NCBI RefSeq assembly: GCF_032118995.1
Contig: NC_092648.1
Coordinates: forward strand, 22,906,450-22,970,449
DNA length: 64,000 nt
Source: Asterias amurensis
Taxonomy: Eukaryota > Echinodermata > Asteroidea > Forcipulatida > Asteriidae
Direction of reading: 5' to 3'
Below the pieces are notes generated by a model. That model was not told where the DNA came from and ran no database searches. It saw only the letters and a list, made by a program, of their open reading frames with translations. The position numbers and the translations under genes are program-made. Positions 31,301 through 40,957 of the stretch are shown piece after piece. Positions within the stretch are counted from its first letter, which is position 1, and each line of letters begins with the position of its first letter.

Positions 31301-34300
31301 AGAAGCGTCTGTCCTATTCTGAGGACAAAGAAAGCCTGAATTATCTTAAGATCGGGAATGAGCCTTTACCTCCCTACCAACCTCAGACACCAGGGACACT
31401 CCTGGAGCAAGATCCGACTCTGAACATTAACAGCATCGGCCAGGATCCTTCCAAACAGACCAAAGGTCTCACCAAGAATGAACTAGACATGAACTTAATG
31501 AACAATGCTATCCTAAGCCAGAAGCAGTACACCGCTGCCTTGTCACAGCTGTCCCGTTCTCCAGTCATCAGCAACAGAAGCTCCACCGGGAAGGGACAGG
31601 TCAAAGGAATCTTGAAAAAAGAAGGCGCTCCAAAGAAGACTATCAGGGTACGCTTTGATCCCTTGGCATTATTGCTGGATGCCTCTCTGGAAGGAGAATT
31701 TGACTTGGTCCGCAGAATTATGCCTGAGGTGAGTTTGACATTCAAAATGGATATTTTATTATGATTTTTGTTGTTGAAATTTTGATATATTTTTTTTTTC
31801 CTATCAGTAATTTTGTTATATATAAATGTAAAATATAAGTTTTCCTTACCAATTTCAACAAAAATTGAATCAACTTAGCACCCGGCTCATTCAATTTTGT
31901 TTGAAAATGAATGTTCCAACGCATCAGCATTCAATAGTCATAAGGATTAACACAGCTTCGACACAGGTTAGGTCTTCACTGGTCAAATTCATTCGGTTGC
32001 AAAGATCATTCGATTTTGTAAAAGTTAACATCAAGAGGCAGGTCAACCATTCAATTTCATCAATTGTAAATAGCTAAAATAGAATGACAAAAATGAACCT
32101 GTAGGAGGAACCTTAGTTTGCATGAATTAGGGACACATGCGTGAACATGAATGCATGCTGATGAAACTAATACTAAATGGGAAACCCTGTATTACTGCCC
32201 TATTTAATATTTGGAAAAAAGGGAAACACCCCAACACGTTCAATTTGATATTGTTCAAAAATGCTGTCATTTACTGACTGCATAGCTGATAGCTTGTTCC
32301 TGTTTCACTGTTTACAGTGTGACTATCATACCCGGTTGCACAAGTTTCAATTCCTACTCGCACACATTTATTTATGTCATGAAGATATTTTTGCGTGGTT
32401 GACATCATGTTGGTTTCAGGGAGGGGAGGGCGGAAGGGGTATTATGCAATCATCTGCGATCGCATTTTGAACACACTCCTATTTGAAAAAAAAGTTCCAA
32501 TTAAAAAGGAAAAAGGAAACCATTAATACTCTTGAAATGCTCTCTCTATCAGCACTGAAAGCAACAGTGTAGGTTTTATGAGCACTTTCATATGTAGCAA
32601 GCTTGGTTGGTTTGATATAAAAAAGCCTATACCAAAATATGACCAAACACTTTTTGTTGGTTTATTGCAGCAACCAGTGTGTGTGAATGGGTCCAGGTGG
32701 AAAGGCTCTCCCCTAAAATTGGGTTCAAAAATTTACTAATTTCAAAAATTTATCGTTCATCCTCTGATTTTTTGTCACTAATTTTCATGAAGTTTTTGTA
32801 ATGGTACTTTTGTAAAATATTAAAATTGGGAGGTAAATATAAGTCATGAAAATAGATAGACAACCCAACTGACAAATTTGTTACAAACAGTTCTTGTAAA
32901 TATGTAAATATTACTCATGATTTCTTTAATGCATTTCTCCAGGTGCCCAACCCAAGCGGTGCCAACGATGAGGGGATCACCGCCTTGCACAATGCTATCT
33001 GTGCCAATCACTACGAGATAGTCAACTTCCTGATCATGAATGGAGTGGACGTCAATTCACCGGACAGTGATGGATGGTAAGCTGCTCAGAGAGTGTTTAG
33101 TGCTACGGCAACCCTAGCCGGGCCCAATTTCATAGAGCTGCTTAAAGGCCGATTTTTATGCTAACTGATGGATTTTCCAGTTTCGTAGCGCTGATTATTG
33201 TAGGCACATGAAAAGGCGTGCTAACATTTCAGTGCTCACTGTATGAAAATGAATGATGCAATAATGCAAAGCCTTGGTGAACAAATCATCAATTTTGCTA
33301 ATCTGTGGAATATACTTAGGCTTAAGCAAGTTGAATTCAATTAGCATTTGCAATAGTTAGCACGAAAATTTGTTTATGAAGCACTATGAAATTGGCCCCT
33401 GGTCATACCCATTGTGGCGTATCATGCAAGCACTGTAGTGAAGTGTAATAAAACAGTTTGTGATAGCGTCATGACAGCTCAGGTCATAATTGTGGCTATG
33501 GGATGCTTACATTGTGGTATCAAATTATCTGAAGTAATTGACTTTAATCAAAAAGCCAGTCTGTAAAATTTCATCTAACGATTGGGGACATATGCAACCC
33601 GATCTACATGTACAAAGTCTGACAAGTGTAGATTGTCTGGAAAATGTCTCTCTGAAACAACTTTGTCAATATTTCCTTGTTTCGCTCTACCCGTACAAGA
33701 TATCATCTGTCTGTATGGACTGTCAAGATAAAAAATATAAGGCTTTAGGGTTGCATGATGGAAAGACCACTTAGACTAATTACAATAAGTTCCTGAATAA
33801 AGAACACAGACATTTTTTTGCTGAACAAAAAAAGGTCTACATGCTATGTATATATATCTTGTATAGCTGGTTAAATGTACCTGTTTTTTTTTTTTTTGGG
33901 GGGGGGGTTCAAAAATTTTAATTTTGGCTGCCACTCACTTGTTTTAAAGTTGCAATGATGAGAAAAATGTAGGAGAAACAATACTTCTGGTTGAAAATCA
34001 TGATACATGAAGTTGTAACCTGATGCAATTAAATGTCATTAATGCAAGTTGCGACAACATTTGTTGTAGAACAGACCATAGTTATTGCACTGACATAACA
34101 TAGGGTAACCTTACTTAATCTGACTGATTATATTACATCAATATGTATCCACTGTTTCCACTTATGAAGCAGGGTAATTTGACTGACTATAACATCAATA
34201 TGTAAACACTGTTTCCATTATTGTAACAGGGTAATCTGACCGAATATATTACATCAACATGTTTCCATGACACAGGGTAACCTGATTGAAGTTGTTACAT

Positions 34301-35797
34301 GTACCTCAGCATGTATCCACTGTTCCACACCATAACATAGGGTAACTTTACTAAATTTGTTACATCAACATGTATCCACTGACAGATTAACATGGTAATC
34401 TAACCGAATTTTTACATCAATGTTTCTTACAGGACTCCCCTTCACTGTGCGGCATCGTGTAACAATGTGATCATGGTGCGTAACCTGGTGGAACATGGAG
34501 CTTGCATCTACGCGACCACCATCAGTGATAAAGAGACGGCAGCAGACAAGTGTGAGGAGGAGGAAGAAGGCTTCAAGATGTGCTCTCAGTATTTGTTTGG
34601 TAAGAAGATTACATCCTTTGAGAGATAAGTTTGTCTCTTGGCCATTCATGGTACCTGGGACTATGCCAAACATTTTCCAATAGGTTTCATCAGGTTAACT
34701 CTCGAGCTGATCTAGCTCATTTTGGGGCCCTCCTCAATGTCCCCTATGACCACACCCACCAGAGAGTGCTCGGCAGACGTCAATTTCCTTACATGGGCGT
34801 GTACATACATTTAGGTCATTGCTGTATGCATGAAAATTTGTTAACTTTCCAGCTAGACTGACCCCCTGGGCTCCTGCTCTAATAGTTCAGCCCCTTTAAG
34901 AGCAAAAACTGACGTCTAGGCGCTTTGAGAAACCCATGAAGAACCAATTATTATCATCATTGTTATCATTGTTGATTGTTTCCTCCCATGTATCTTTGCA
35001 CCATAACTAAAGATGTTTTGTTGTTGTTGTTTATAATGTAGGTGTACAAGAGAAGATGGGTATTCTGAACGGTGGCCGCATCTTTGCTGTGTACTCCTAC
35101 ACGGCAGACAAACCGGATGAGCTGAGCTTCAAAGATGGAGATGAGCTGACGGTGATCCGACGTGGCGATGAAGATGAACCGGAATGGTGGTGGGCAAAGA
35201 AAGGCAACCAGTTGGGATACCTGCCAAGAAACCTATTTGGGGTAAGCAGACAACTTGTAAGATAAGACTTGAGGTTAATGCGTCTGTAGCAGCCCGGGTC
35301 ACAGGTGTAGGGCATTGGCAATCGATTTCATCATACTGAGATTTATCGAACCATTGCATTCCAAAAATCTGCCAAATCTCAGCCTTACTCCCATGTTTTC
35401 AAATAAATTTGTGGAATATATTTGAATGCTTATCTTTTTGATTATTTTGGTCGTTCATAACCGTAAAATGGTTTTCCATGCATAGGAGCATAATGAAGGA
35501 GCATAAAATGATACAGATGTGTCAGATGCGATGAAACATAAGGAGTTTGCTCTCATTGGAAACCACTTGTTCATCTCTTATTTTTAATTTTTTTTTTGTT
35601 ATTTTTATTTTTATTTTATTGGGGGGGGGGGGCGATAGCCTAAGCATCTGAAAATCCAAATTCAACGATCTTTTAACTATAAACAAACCAAATCTCTCTT
35701 GATTTGGAGACTTTTTCACACAGTGTATGTAACTTCTTGTTTTTGTTTTTATTTCCTCCCCGTGCAGCTTTTTCCACGTGTCAAGCCTCTCTTTTAA
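4276..35797 (+). CDS. TP53BP2: ASPP-family protein (apoptosis-stimulating of p53 protein, TP53BP2-like), 5' end missing
   Basis: Spliced coding exons: 4276-4319, 21500-21643, 26931-27060, 28711-28901, 29446-31728, 32943-33076, 34433-34599, 35042-35241 and 35768-35797. All have AG/GT borders and phases that fit, giving about 1106 residues after the initial split codon. The order matches vertebrate ASPP1/2: a linker ([11 protein letters not shown]), a Gln/Leu-rich coiled coil ([35 protein letters not shown]), a long Ser/Pro-rich region, RPLKKR, the [21 protein letters not shown] block, ankyrin repeats and a C-terminal SH3 domain with a WWW run and [12 protein letters not shown] proteins bind p53-family members through ankyrin-SH3, recruit PP1 through RVxF, and act in apoptosis and epithelial polarity. 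The N-terminal ubiquitin-like/RA domain is absent, and its exons are probably upstream of the window because 4276 begins mid-codon. Orthology to ASPP1 versus ASPP2 cannot be split in an invertebrate. Family assignment is very secure; exact 5' structure is not. Confidence 0.93.
4411..4574. mobile_element. fold-back MITE, near-perfect palindrome
   Basis: A 164-base inverted repeat with arms of about 80 bases and almost no spacer (centre near 4495, ctagaaaatattttctag). Ends are GCACACTGCTAAAAATGG and CCATTTTTAGCAGTGC. The two arms differ at only a few sites, suggesting a recent insertion, 92 bases after the exon at 4276-4319. Confidence 0.85.
4860..5115 (+). mobile_element. tRNA-Leu-like SINE, copy A
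   Basis: Contains the internal-promoter-like GAGTGTGGGTTCAAGTCCCGG followed by TCATGGCACTTGTGT and ends in tttcctcaggcttg. The same order is seen at 19845-20060, with related copies at 43808-43970 and, inverted, at 29085-29215. The 5' box A is decayed. Confidence 0.7.
6571..6578 (+). promoter_or_regulatory. TATA box candidate upstream of the alternative ASPP first exon
   Basis: TATAAATA lies 75 bases upstream of the ATG at 6653. A start site about 30 bases downstream, near 6600, would give a short 5' UTR of about 50 nt. AT-rich introns produce such strings by chance, so support comes mainly from the coding exon that follows. Confidence 0.3.
6653..6721 (+). CDS. candidate alternative first coding exon of ASPP (truncated N-terminus)
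   Basis: An ATG at 6653 opens 23 codons ([19 protein letters not shown] then DHYK) and stops exactly at a donor AAG|gtagga in phase 0. That can splice directly to the phase-0 coiled-coil exon at 21500 ([13 protein letters not shown]). An in-frame TGA lies upstream at 6554-6556, and a TATAAATA box at 6571-6578. An isoform starting here would lack the ubiquitin-like domain, as the human N-terminally shorter TP53BP2 product does. It has no known homologue that I recognise, so this is inference from signals only. Confidence 0.4.
7030..7170. mobile_element. fragment of the 'gggcccaatttcatagagctgctt' repeat family
   Basis: Begins agggcccaataatctaagca, passes through gtggctggtatcttg and ends accagctctatgaat. 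Shares this order with 56688-56860 and 54255-54392. Confidence 0.5.
8548..8936. repeat. tandem duplication of a 180-200 bp intronic segment
   Basis: Copy 1 is about 8548-8727 and copy 2 about 8735-8936. Both run gatgatRctgcaa, tttgacactttgtcacagacacc, gaggacacac, tgtactttgaggaa-like, then ttctcc, attatgctaataaataa and caactRaagA. Copy 2 carries an extra block of TACATG repeats at 8799-8825. Confidence 0.8.
12767..12797. repeat. T20-G11 homopolymer junction
   Basis: Twenty T followed directly by eleven G. Similar T-run/G-run junctions occur at 33883-33907, 35588-35632 and 37964-37985. Confidence 0.9.
12944..13005 (+). mobile_element. tRNA-like SINE head fragment
   Basis: GATGCTCAGTTGGTAGGACG followed by a decayed anticodon arm (catgtcaatcc) resembles the box-A part of the elements at 61624 and 63536. 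Not a functional tRNA. Confidence 0.4.
13175..15192. mobile_element. DNA transposon remnant (Harbinger-like) with CCCGGG-rich inverted ends
   Basis: The left end AGCCCTTTTCACACTACAG at 13175 and the right end CTGTAGTGTGAAAAGGGCT at 15192 are perfect inverted repeats. Subterminal TTCACACTA and TTTCCCGGGAAAT motifs recur at about 13200, 13868-13960 and 15085-15165. A longer inverted pair (about 13868-14028 versus 15035-15180) suggests a composite or nested element. A Myb/SANT-like remnant lies inside on the minus strand. Flanks (tat / taa) do not give a clear target duplication. Confidence 0.75.
14463..14589 (-). pseudogene. Myb/SANT-like domain fragment of a Harbinger-type element
   Basis: From ATG at 14589 on the minus strand the peptide reads [20 protein letters not shown] then [19 protein letters not shown] and stops shortly after. 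W-S/T-D-E-E...L...DD.IQ.QLDG is typical of the Myb/SANT-like partner protein encoded beside PIF/Harbinger transposases. The third helix is missing, and no nuclease ORF remains. Confidence 0.55.
17475..17621 (+). CDS. candidate cassette exon in the long ASPP intron
   Basis: Acceptor attgttttcag and donor CTG|gtgagt bracket 147 bases (49 codons) with no stop in phase 0. Both ends are phase 0, so it could be included or skipped between 4319 and 21500 without shifting frame. The peptide starts [14 protein letters not shown] and has an acidic stretch ([14 protein letters not shown]). Its base composition is more GC-rich than the surrounding intron. I do not recognise a family. It could also be chance splice-like signals. 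Confidence 0.35.
19845..20065 (+). mobile_element. tRNA-Leu-like SINE, copy B (most complete)
   Basis: Starts GTCATGGCCGAGCGGTTAGGA, box A-like, followed by the linker atgtttctgatcagcg, box B-like gtgggtttgaggtccgg, and a tail ending tttcctcaggcttgagtgctgcagg. The shared 3' part with copy A defines the family. Confidence 0.75.
20767..20940 (-). mobile_element. second tRNA-derived SINE, minus orientation
   Basis: On the minus strand a tRNA-like head (TGGTCTATTGGTAAGATTTC, box B GTGGGTTCAAATCCCATCC) is followed by tttcCACAGGACTCAGGAAAG and TACTGAGTATTCAGTGCTTA. The same tail is nested in a MITE at about 46990-47092. Confidence 0.7.
21500..21643 (+). CDS. TP53BP2: ASPP exon: start of coiled coil
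   Basis: 48 codons, phase 0 at both ends (tctccag / CAG|gtgaga). It encodes [20 protein letters not shown] and continues through [13 protein letters not shown], closely matching the Gln-rich alpha-helical region of vertebrate ASPP2. Confidence 0.93.
26931..27060 (+). CDS. TP53BP2: ASPP exon: coiled coil, continued
   Basis: 130 nt between tcaatag and CACTCACTGT|gtaagt. It encodes [20 protein letters not shown] followed by [12 protein letters not shown], heptad-rich, and ends one base into a Ser codon completed at 28711. Confidence 0.92.
27891..27925. repeat. perfect 16-bp inverted repeat with 3-base loop
   Basis: ACACTCTCTGTCAGTT, ACT, AACTGACAGAGAGTGT. No further MITE-like ends were recognised. 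Confidence 0.9.
28711..28901 (+). CDS. TP53BP2: ASPP exon: coiled coil (LSN...KVEELTQQL)
   Basis: 191 nt between aaacag and CTATTA|gtgagt. It encodes [20 protein letters not shown] then [19 protein letters not shown] and [11 protein letters not shown]. This is a near-colinear match to the ASPP2 coiled coil. Confidence 0.94.
29085..29215 (-). mobile_element. tRNA-Leu-like SINE, copy D (minus, 3' truncated)
   Basis: The minus strand reads CACGGCGGAGTAGTCTAGTG, then AGAGTGTGGGTTTTAATTTCC and GTCCTTGAGCAAGGCACTTA. It has the same body as copies A-C. Confidence 0.65.
29446..31728 (+). CDS. TP53BP2: ASPP large exon: coiled-coil end, proline-rich region, PP1 motif
   Basis: A 2283-nt exon of 761 codons between ttcag and CCTGAG|gtgagt. 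It begins [18 protein letters not shown] and [15 protein letters not shown], which ends the coiled coil. A long low-complexity Pro/Ser/Gln/Asn region follows, with SH3-ligand-like proline runs such as KKKPPPPPR. Then come [13 protein letters not shown], an LPPY WW-ligand-like site (NEPLPPYQP) and the PP1-docking RVRF at 31645-31656, directly before [18 protein letters not shown]. Vertebrate ASPP2 has RVKF at this place. The region is intronless here. Confidence 0.95.
31729..32942. other. ASPP intron, nothing recognised
   Basis: AT-rich unique-looking sequence. No exon, RNA or clear repeat was seen. Confidence 0.5.
32943..33076 (+). CDS. TP53BP2: ASPP exon: ankyrin repeats
   Basis: 134 nt between ctccag and GGATG|gtaagc. 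It encodes [38 protein letters not shown] and SPDSDG. These are ankyrin helices matching the ASPP p53-binding module. Confidence 0.95.
33120..33402. mobile_element. MITE of the 'gggcccaatttcatagagctgctt' family
   Basis: Left end GGGCCCAATTTCATAGAGCT and right end AGCACTATGAAATTGGCCCC are inverted repeats 283 bases apart. It lies 44 bases after the first ankyrin exon. Confidence 0.75.
34094..34432. repeat. minisatellite, about six 50-75 bp units, ending at a 3' splice site
   Basis: Units share aacatagggtaaYcTgactRa, then tattacatcaaYatgtatcc and actgtttcca. Starts are near 34094, 34166, 34220, 34270, 34325 and 34385. The last unit runs into the acceptor ttcttacag of the second ankyrin exon. 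Confidence 0.8.
34433..34599 (+). CDS. TP53BP2: ASPP exon: ankyrin repeats, continued
   Basis: 167 nt between ttacag and TTTG|gtaaga. It encodes [20 protein letters not shown], then [20 protein letters not shown] and [17 protein letters not shown]. The acceptor is embedded in the last unit of a minisatellite. Confidence 0.95.
35042..35241 (+). CDS. TP53BP2: ASPP exon: SH3 domain
   Basis: 200 nt between aatgtag and TTTGGG|gtaagc. It encodes [20 protein letters not shown], an acidic RT loop (DEDEPE), the tryptophan run at 35185-35193 and [10 protein letters not shown] typical SH3 fold. Confidence 0.95.
35768..35797 (+). CDS. TP53BP2: ASPP last exon: C-terminal tail and stop
   Basis: After cgtgcag, ten codons give LFPRVKPLF and TAA at 35795-35797. 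This corresponds to the vertebrate tail starting LYPRIKP, so the protein ends at the expected place and the SH3 domain is complete. Confidence 0.9.
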   Translation, partial: LFPRVKPLF

Positions 35798-36126
35798 TGG
35801 AAGTCTCTACTGGCGACAATTCCTTTAAGCAGCCACATCTTTGTAAATACCAGGTACCATGTCGGGACCTAGAATTAACCTTTCTACCACGTCACATAAT
35901 AACTGAATAATAGCCAAACGCACAATCACTTTGAAGGAGTCTCACAGTTTTCTAGTTTTGTAAATTTGTAAATTCTTTACTAAAAGTTAAACTTGTCATG
36001 AGTCCCTCCCTTCCTTGATTTTGTATCTTCTAAATTTCTGCTGTCTTATGAAATAGGTATTTAAAAAAAAGAATTCCAGTATCTCTCTACCAAGAGCCTT
36101 ATTTTATAGATCTGACAATATTGCTC

Positions 36127-36136
36127 AATAAATAAA
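36127..36136 (+). terminator. candidate ASPP polyadenylation signal
   Basis: Two overlapping AATAAA hexamers lie about 330 bases after the stop. Further AATAAA copies at about 39547 and 39561 could serve a longer 3' UTR. Confidence 0.45.
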
Positions 36137-37388
36137 ATATAAGCAAGAAACCCAGTCAAAATTGGTACATTTGACATGGTTCTTTGGCTGTTTTTAAAAT
36201 ATTTTTTTACTTTGAATGATAGTGGTTTTCTGGTTCAAGCTTGAGCAGCTCTAAGCAGAAATATTGCTTAAACATTTTCTGCTTAGCAAAAGTAAGCCCA
36301 TGTAGTTCTGGTAAGGATAATGCAGCTCTATGAAATTTGGCCTAGGTCCTATTCTCTTTGGTACTTTCAAAGTGTTGATGGCAGTTAACATCCCAAGTCA
36401 CCAATGTCATTTTTCAACATGGAGGGAGGGGCTCCTTTCACAAGAAGACGTTTTTTTGTGACCCGGTTAAAAAAACACTTAAGAAATAAAAATTCATCAC
36501 CAATTTTTATTCATCGTAGATTTATTGCAAAGATATCAGTTGTAATAGGTCAAGCACTGGGTGAAGTAAAATAACTTGACATTCCATAATGGCGATGTCT
36601 ATGAAACTCAGTTTCTTAGCAGAATTATATATTTAACAAAACCCTAGATTTAAGATTCACTACATGATGAAGAAATGCCCCAGTTTTGTATTTTTGAAAA
36701 TGTTGCTCTGTAAAGATAAATTTTTCTACCAGATACATGTATAACAAAGTGTCAGTTAAAGATGTGTGGTGAAACTTACCTACCGTCCATTAAAAGTGTG
36801 TTTGTGACTGCTTCCTCAGAGAACACTTTCTTGTCTTAACTGTTATTCAACATTAGGTATTCAAATAACTGTTCGTTATTCCAAAATAATTTGTGAAAAT
36901 AATGAGATGTATGGGATTTGGTTTGTATCCGTGTTTCAATGTGGTTTTGATCAACACAAAAACTTCATTGTCACTTATCCTTGCTCCGGGAGGACCTTTC
37001 TACTTTTAAGGAATCTTGTGAGATTAATGCTTCACGTTCAAAGAATAACAAAAATGCGGAAAAAATCAAATAATACAATGGGATAACAATGGGCAAATAT
37101 TCTCCACGATGCGAAACAAAATTGTTGTTTTCGGCAAAATGAGTTGCAGTGAATTTCACACTGAGACCTGTATATAATGTTTTTGAAAATGTTGTAAACT
37201 ACTGTTTATTTCAGCTTGGATGAAAGTATTGTACTAAGATGAATAGAGTACAGTTTGAACACTAAGATTAAACCTGATTATTGTAAATTTATATTATATT
37301 TTTACGAGAGAAATGTATTAATTTTGCTGACTGTATTCACTTCTAAAGACCAAAGCTGTATTCAATTTGAGTTGTACTATACATTGTT

Positions 37389-37757
37389 AAAGGCAGTGGA
37401 CACTATTGGTAATTTCTCAAAATAATTATTAGCGTAAAACCTTACTTGGTAACGAGTAATGGGGAGCTGTTGATATTATAAAACATTGTGAGAAATGGCT
37501 CCCTCTCAAGTAATGTAGTTTTCGAGAAGGAAGTAATTTTCCACGAATTTGATTTCGAGACCCCAGAATTAGACCCCAAGCATCTGAAAGCACACAACTT
37601 TGTGTGACAAGGGTGTTTTTTCTCTCAATTTTATCTTGCAACTTCGACGACCAATTGAGCTCAAATTTTCACAGGTTTGTTATTTTATGAATTTGTTGAG
37701 TTACACCAAGTGAGAAGAATGGTCTTTGACAATTACTAATAGTGTCCAGAGTCTTTA
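37389..37757. mobile_element. MITE family 1 (AAAGGCAGTGGACAC), copy 1
   Basis: Ends AAAGGCAGTGGACACTATTG and AATAGTGTCCAGAGTCTTT are inverted repeats 369 bases apart, flanked by TTA-like bases. The body (ttgtgagaaatggctccctc, gtaatgtagttttcgagaa, gcatctgaaagcacacaact) is shared with the copies at 46949 and 52605. Confidence 0.88.
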
Positions 37758-38714
37758 AGTAATTAAATGAAAAGATGTACTGTAATGGATTATTTTTGAC
37801 TGATTTCAAAACTGAAATTGGGTACTTATCTAACATTCATTCCAATAATTACTATTGAATGCTCACTTAACATAATTAAATAATTCAATTGACTGGAGGG
37901 TGATCTTTTTCCAATAACAATGTACAGTACTTATTTGAGGATTAACTCTGTTTTTGTTGTTGTTTTTTTTCTTTGGGGGGGGGGGAGATTTATTCACTTT
38001 TTAAAACATCTCAAATGCAAATTGATTAAGTGGATGTAAATCATTCATCATTTGAATGTTAACGTCTTTTTTCATGTTGACCTGTTTCACATTTGTAACA
38101 TTAAACATACAAACAATCAATCAATCTGGAATAGGATGAGCATTACAAACGTTATTTCTAGCTAGACCAGCATGCACTTCATTCAACAGTAAGCGCTTGC
38201 GCAATGGGTATTTGTGAAAAGGTGTATGCACATGACGCCATTTGAGTAGAAGGTTGCTGATTTGCGAATCCTATTGATCATTTGGTTGACCTCTGAAAAG
38301 AGGGCGGCTTTGTGACGTCAATGCATAAGGTTCATTTAGAGGGTAGTTGTGATGAATGTTTTCAGTTATTGAGTGTTAAAAAAAAAAAAAAACAATAGTG
38401 CAAAGTTTAAACAGCATCAGACTTTTCTCTGAAAGTTAGTGAACCCTCCTACTCTGGTACTATTTTTCTAGGTTGTTGACCAACCAAAATAAACCATTGA
38501 ACTACATGTACATTGTATGCAGATACATTCACCACATGATACCATAATTGCAGGCTGGTGTAGTTAATTTATCATTCAAAACCTGATGATATTGAATGGT
38601 CGGACAGTATGAGGGTTTGCAGAATGGAGTGGTGATAAAAACCTATGTTGCACCGCTAATATCCTGACCTGTGTCTTGTGTGTTCAATGTCACGTGCCGA
38701 GTTTGCTTGAAGAT

Positions 38715-38840
38715 AAATACGTTATAAATACGCGCTTGTGGAAATACGGAAAATATCCAACTCAGCCTTTGGCCTCGTTGGATAAGGAACGCAGAAGCAC
38801 TTTATTTTTCCGTATTCCACTTGCGCTTGTGTGATAACTT
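38715..38840. mobile_element. short inverted-repeat element
   Basis: Left arm gttataaatacgcgcttgtg, gaaatacggaaaa and right arm ttttccgtattccacttgcg, cttgtgtgataac are inverted copies flanking an inner region with ggcctcgttggataagg. MITE-like. Confidence 0.6.
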
Positions 38841-40434
38841 ATATTACAAAGATGTTTTTTTACAAGCAATTACACTGTCAATGCTAATAATATTCAGCAT
38901 TATTCTGGTTAATTATGAACTCTTGCAGAAAGCCTGGTAAAAATGTTTAGGTTTAATGGTTGTTCCAACTAAGGTACACATGACTAAAAGATGTGTGTGT
39001 TTATTGTTGCTATGAATTAAAAAAAGTCTATGCAGCTCAATGAGTTAGCATTTCCAATAACCCCTCAGTGTATATAAAATATTATTATAATGTACATAAT
39101 TAATGTATTCAATTATCTTTGTGCTTTAAATGCACTTTCTTTTGTGTTTAAACACTTCGGAGAGAGCTTTTGATCCAACCAGATTTTATTTATATTTATT
39201 TAGATTGATGAAGTATAACCGTTGTAATGATGTAATAACATTTTCTTTTTTTTAGTTACGGTTTCGCCCTTTTGTGTATTTTGTTTGATAATTTATTTAT
39301 CGGTAAGTGTAGGTAGCTATTGGAAGTATACTTCTTGGTTGTTAACCTCTCCGTATTTTTGTTTTGTTTTGACGGTAGATTTCTGTAGATAAATTTTATG
39401 GATGGAGTCAATGTATTAATAAAAAATGGTTATTGGCTAACCTGTAATACATGCTGAGTTGAGATAGTCACATTCATTCATATTGACGGAAACCTTTGAA
39501 AGCATTATCCCTAAATGCTACCTGTTCCCAGGGTTTTTAAAGTACAAATAAAAGGAGATATTTAATAAAGATTATACTTTTGCTGAGTAGGATGGGGTGT
39601 GGTATTTTACGAGAGTGAAATTTCAGGGAGGGGTGCTTTAAATGTTGCTAAGGAAACTTGTTCAAAGACAAAAATTTAAACCTGCATAATAAAAATTTGG
39701 TACAAATAGTTTCACATGCATTGCACGAGACAAAAATAAGGCAATTGTTGCAAAATGTGATCAGGGAAAGGCATCCCTATGACCCCATTACGACACAAAG
39801 TAACTTTGCCGAGCTCACCATTTTGGGGATCAAAAGGTGGTAAAGCTTGTAAATATCTCATGTCGTCTAACATTTGCGCTTCACTGTAGAACAAATAGGG
39901 ACAATTACTCCCAAAAATGGTGCAATAAAGATTATTGTGATGGCCGCATGTGATGATTGTGTGGATGAGTTGCGTCAATAACCAAAGGGTTGAACCTGAC
40001 CTAAAAAGAAAAAAGACAAAATAAACAAATCAAACTGGTGAAAAAGACAAAATAATCAACCAGGAGAGCAAAACATTTAAAACAAGCAAACAGTGAAAAC
40101 AAAATGCAAGTGTGATCCTCACACTGGTTTGGGGAGAAGAATGTTGATAACGAGGGTTCGTGAGGCAGAATTCAGAGAGGGGGCGACTAATTCCAAGTAC
40201 ACTGTCGGAAAGGAGTAAAACTCCAGGAGTAAAACTTAGTTGTCTTAATGTTTAAACAATGTTTCTATTGCAACGTCACAGTCTGAGTTTGTTGCCATCC
40301 ATGGTTGGAAAACTATTGAAAGCCTTAAATGCAAAGCAAAAACAGATATCTACGTTTTATAACAATAACACAAATATTTAAAAATACTCTCAAATTTGTT
40401 GGAAACAAAGCAACAGATCTTGTGATTGTATTTG

Positions 40435-40572
40435 TATTCAAAAAGTAAAGCATTTCATGGAACAATATTTCAAAAGAAGTCTTTCACCATTACCTTCTGT
40501 AAACCCTGTAAGTTATTTGTAAATCTGTGAACTTTTATTTTTGTTTCTGTACCGAAAGTGTCCAATGGCTTT
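40435..40572. mobile_element. MITE family 2 (AAAGCCATTGGACCC), truncated copy
   Basis: Matches the right half of 41556-41921 (aaagtaaagcatttcatgga, agtctttcaccattaccttc) and keeps the end accgaaagtgtccaatggctt. It ends 386 bases before the ARHGAP11A start codon. Confidence 0.75.
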
Positions 40573-40781
40573 AATTGACAGTTTTCAGAAAAGGTTGAAT
40601 TCGTTCACAACAAGTGAATGAATGCTTTGCTGACATTAGGCCGTCCACTCCGACCAGGGCGGTTTGTTTATGGAAAAGTGTATTATTAATGGTTTGTATT
40701 ATTAGCAGACGACGTATGGTTTCTTCACTGGCGACTTGGGTTAGCGCCCTCTATTGCCGACCTTTCAATGACTCACACGAA

Positions 40782-40832
40782 CCAATCAAATGTAGGAATC
40801 TCCAACACATGCAAAAAGGCGATCGTTTTGAA
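40782..40832 (+). promoter_or_regulatory. CCAAT box and CHR-like element in the ARHGAP11A promoter region
   Basis: CCAAT at 40782-40786 and TTTGAA at 40827-40832 lie 126-176 bases before the RhoGAP start codon. CCAAT plus CHR (TTTGAA) is the classic arrangement at DREAM/MuvB and NF-Y cell-cycle promoters, and mammalian ARHGAP11A is cell-cycle regulated. Both motifs are short and common, so this is a hypothesis. Confidence 0.35.
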
Positions 40833-40957
40833 TGCTCTGCTGACTGCGATAGAAATGGCTCTTCGAAGTTGAGACAGGGATCGGGGAAGCCGAATTTCAA
40901 ACATTATTTTACACTTTTACTGTTCATATTTGACGTTGTTCCGAACGGCAAAGAAAG

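Larger units (their letters stand above)
35798..40957. other. ASPP 3' UTR and intergenic DNA up to ARHGAP11A
   Basis: Contains an AATAAA pair at 36127, a repeat fragment at 36225-36350, MITEs at 37389-37757 and about 38715-38840, G11 at 37975-37985, and a truncated AAAGCC-type MITE at about 40435-40572. A short ORF at 40614-40961 overlaps the ARHGAP11A leader and shows no family signature. Confidence 0.6.

Noticed and set aside
34094..34432. CRISPR-like array
   Set aside because: Units are diverged tandem repeats without unique spacers, inside an animal intron.
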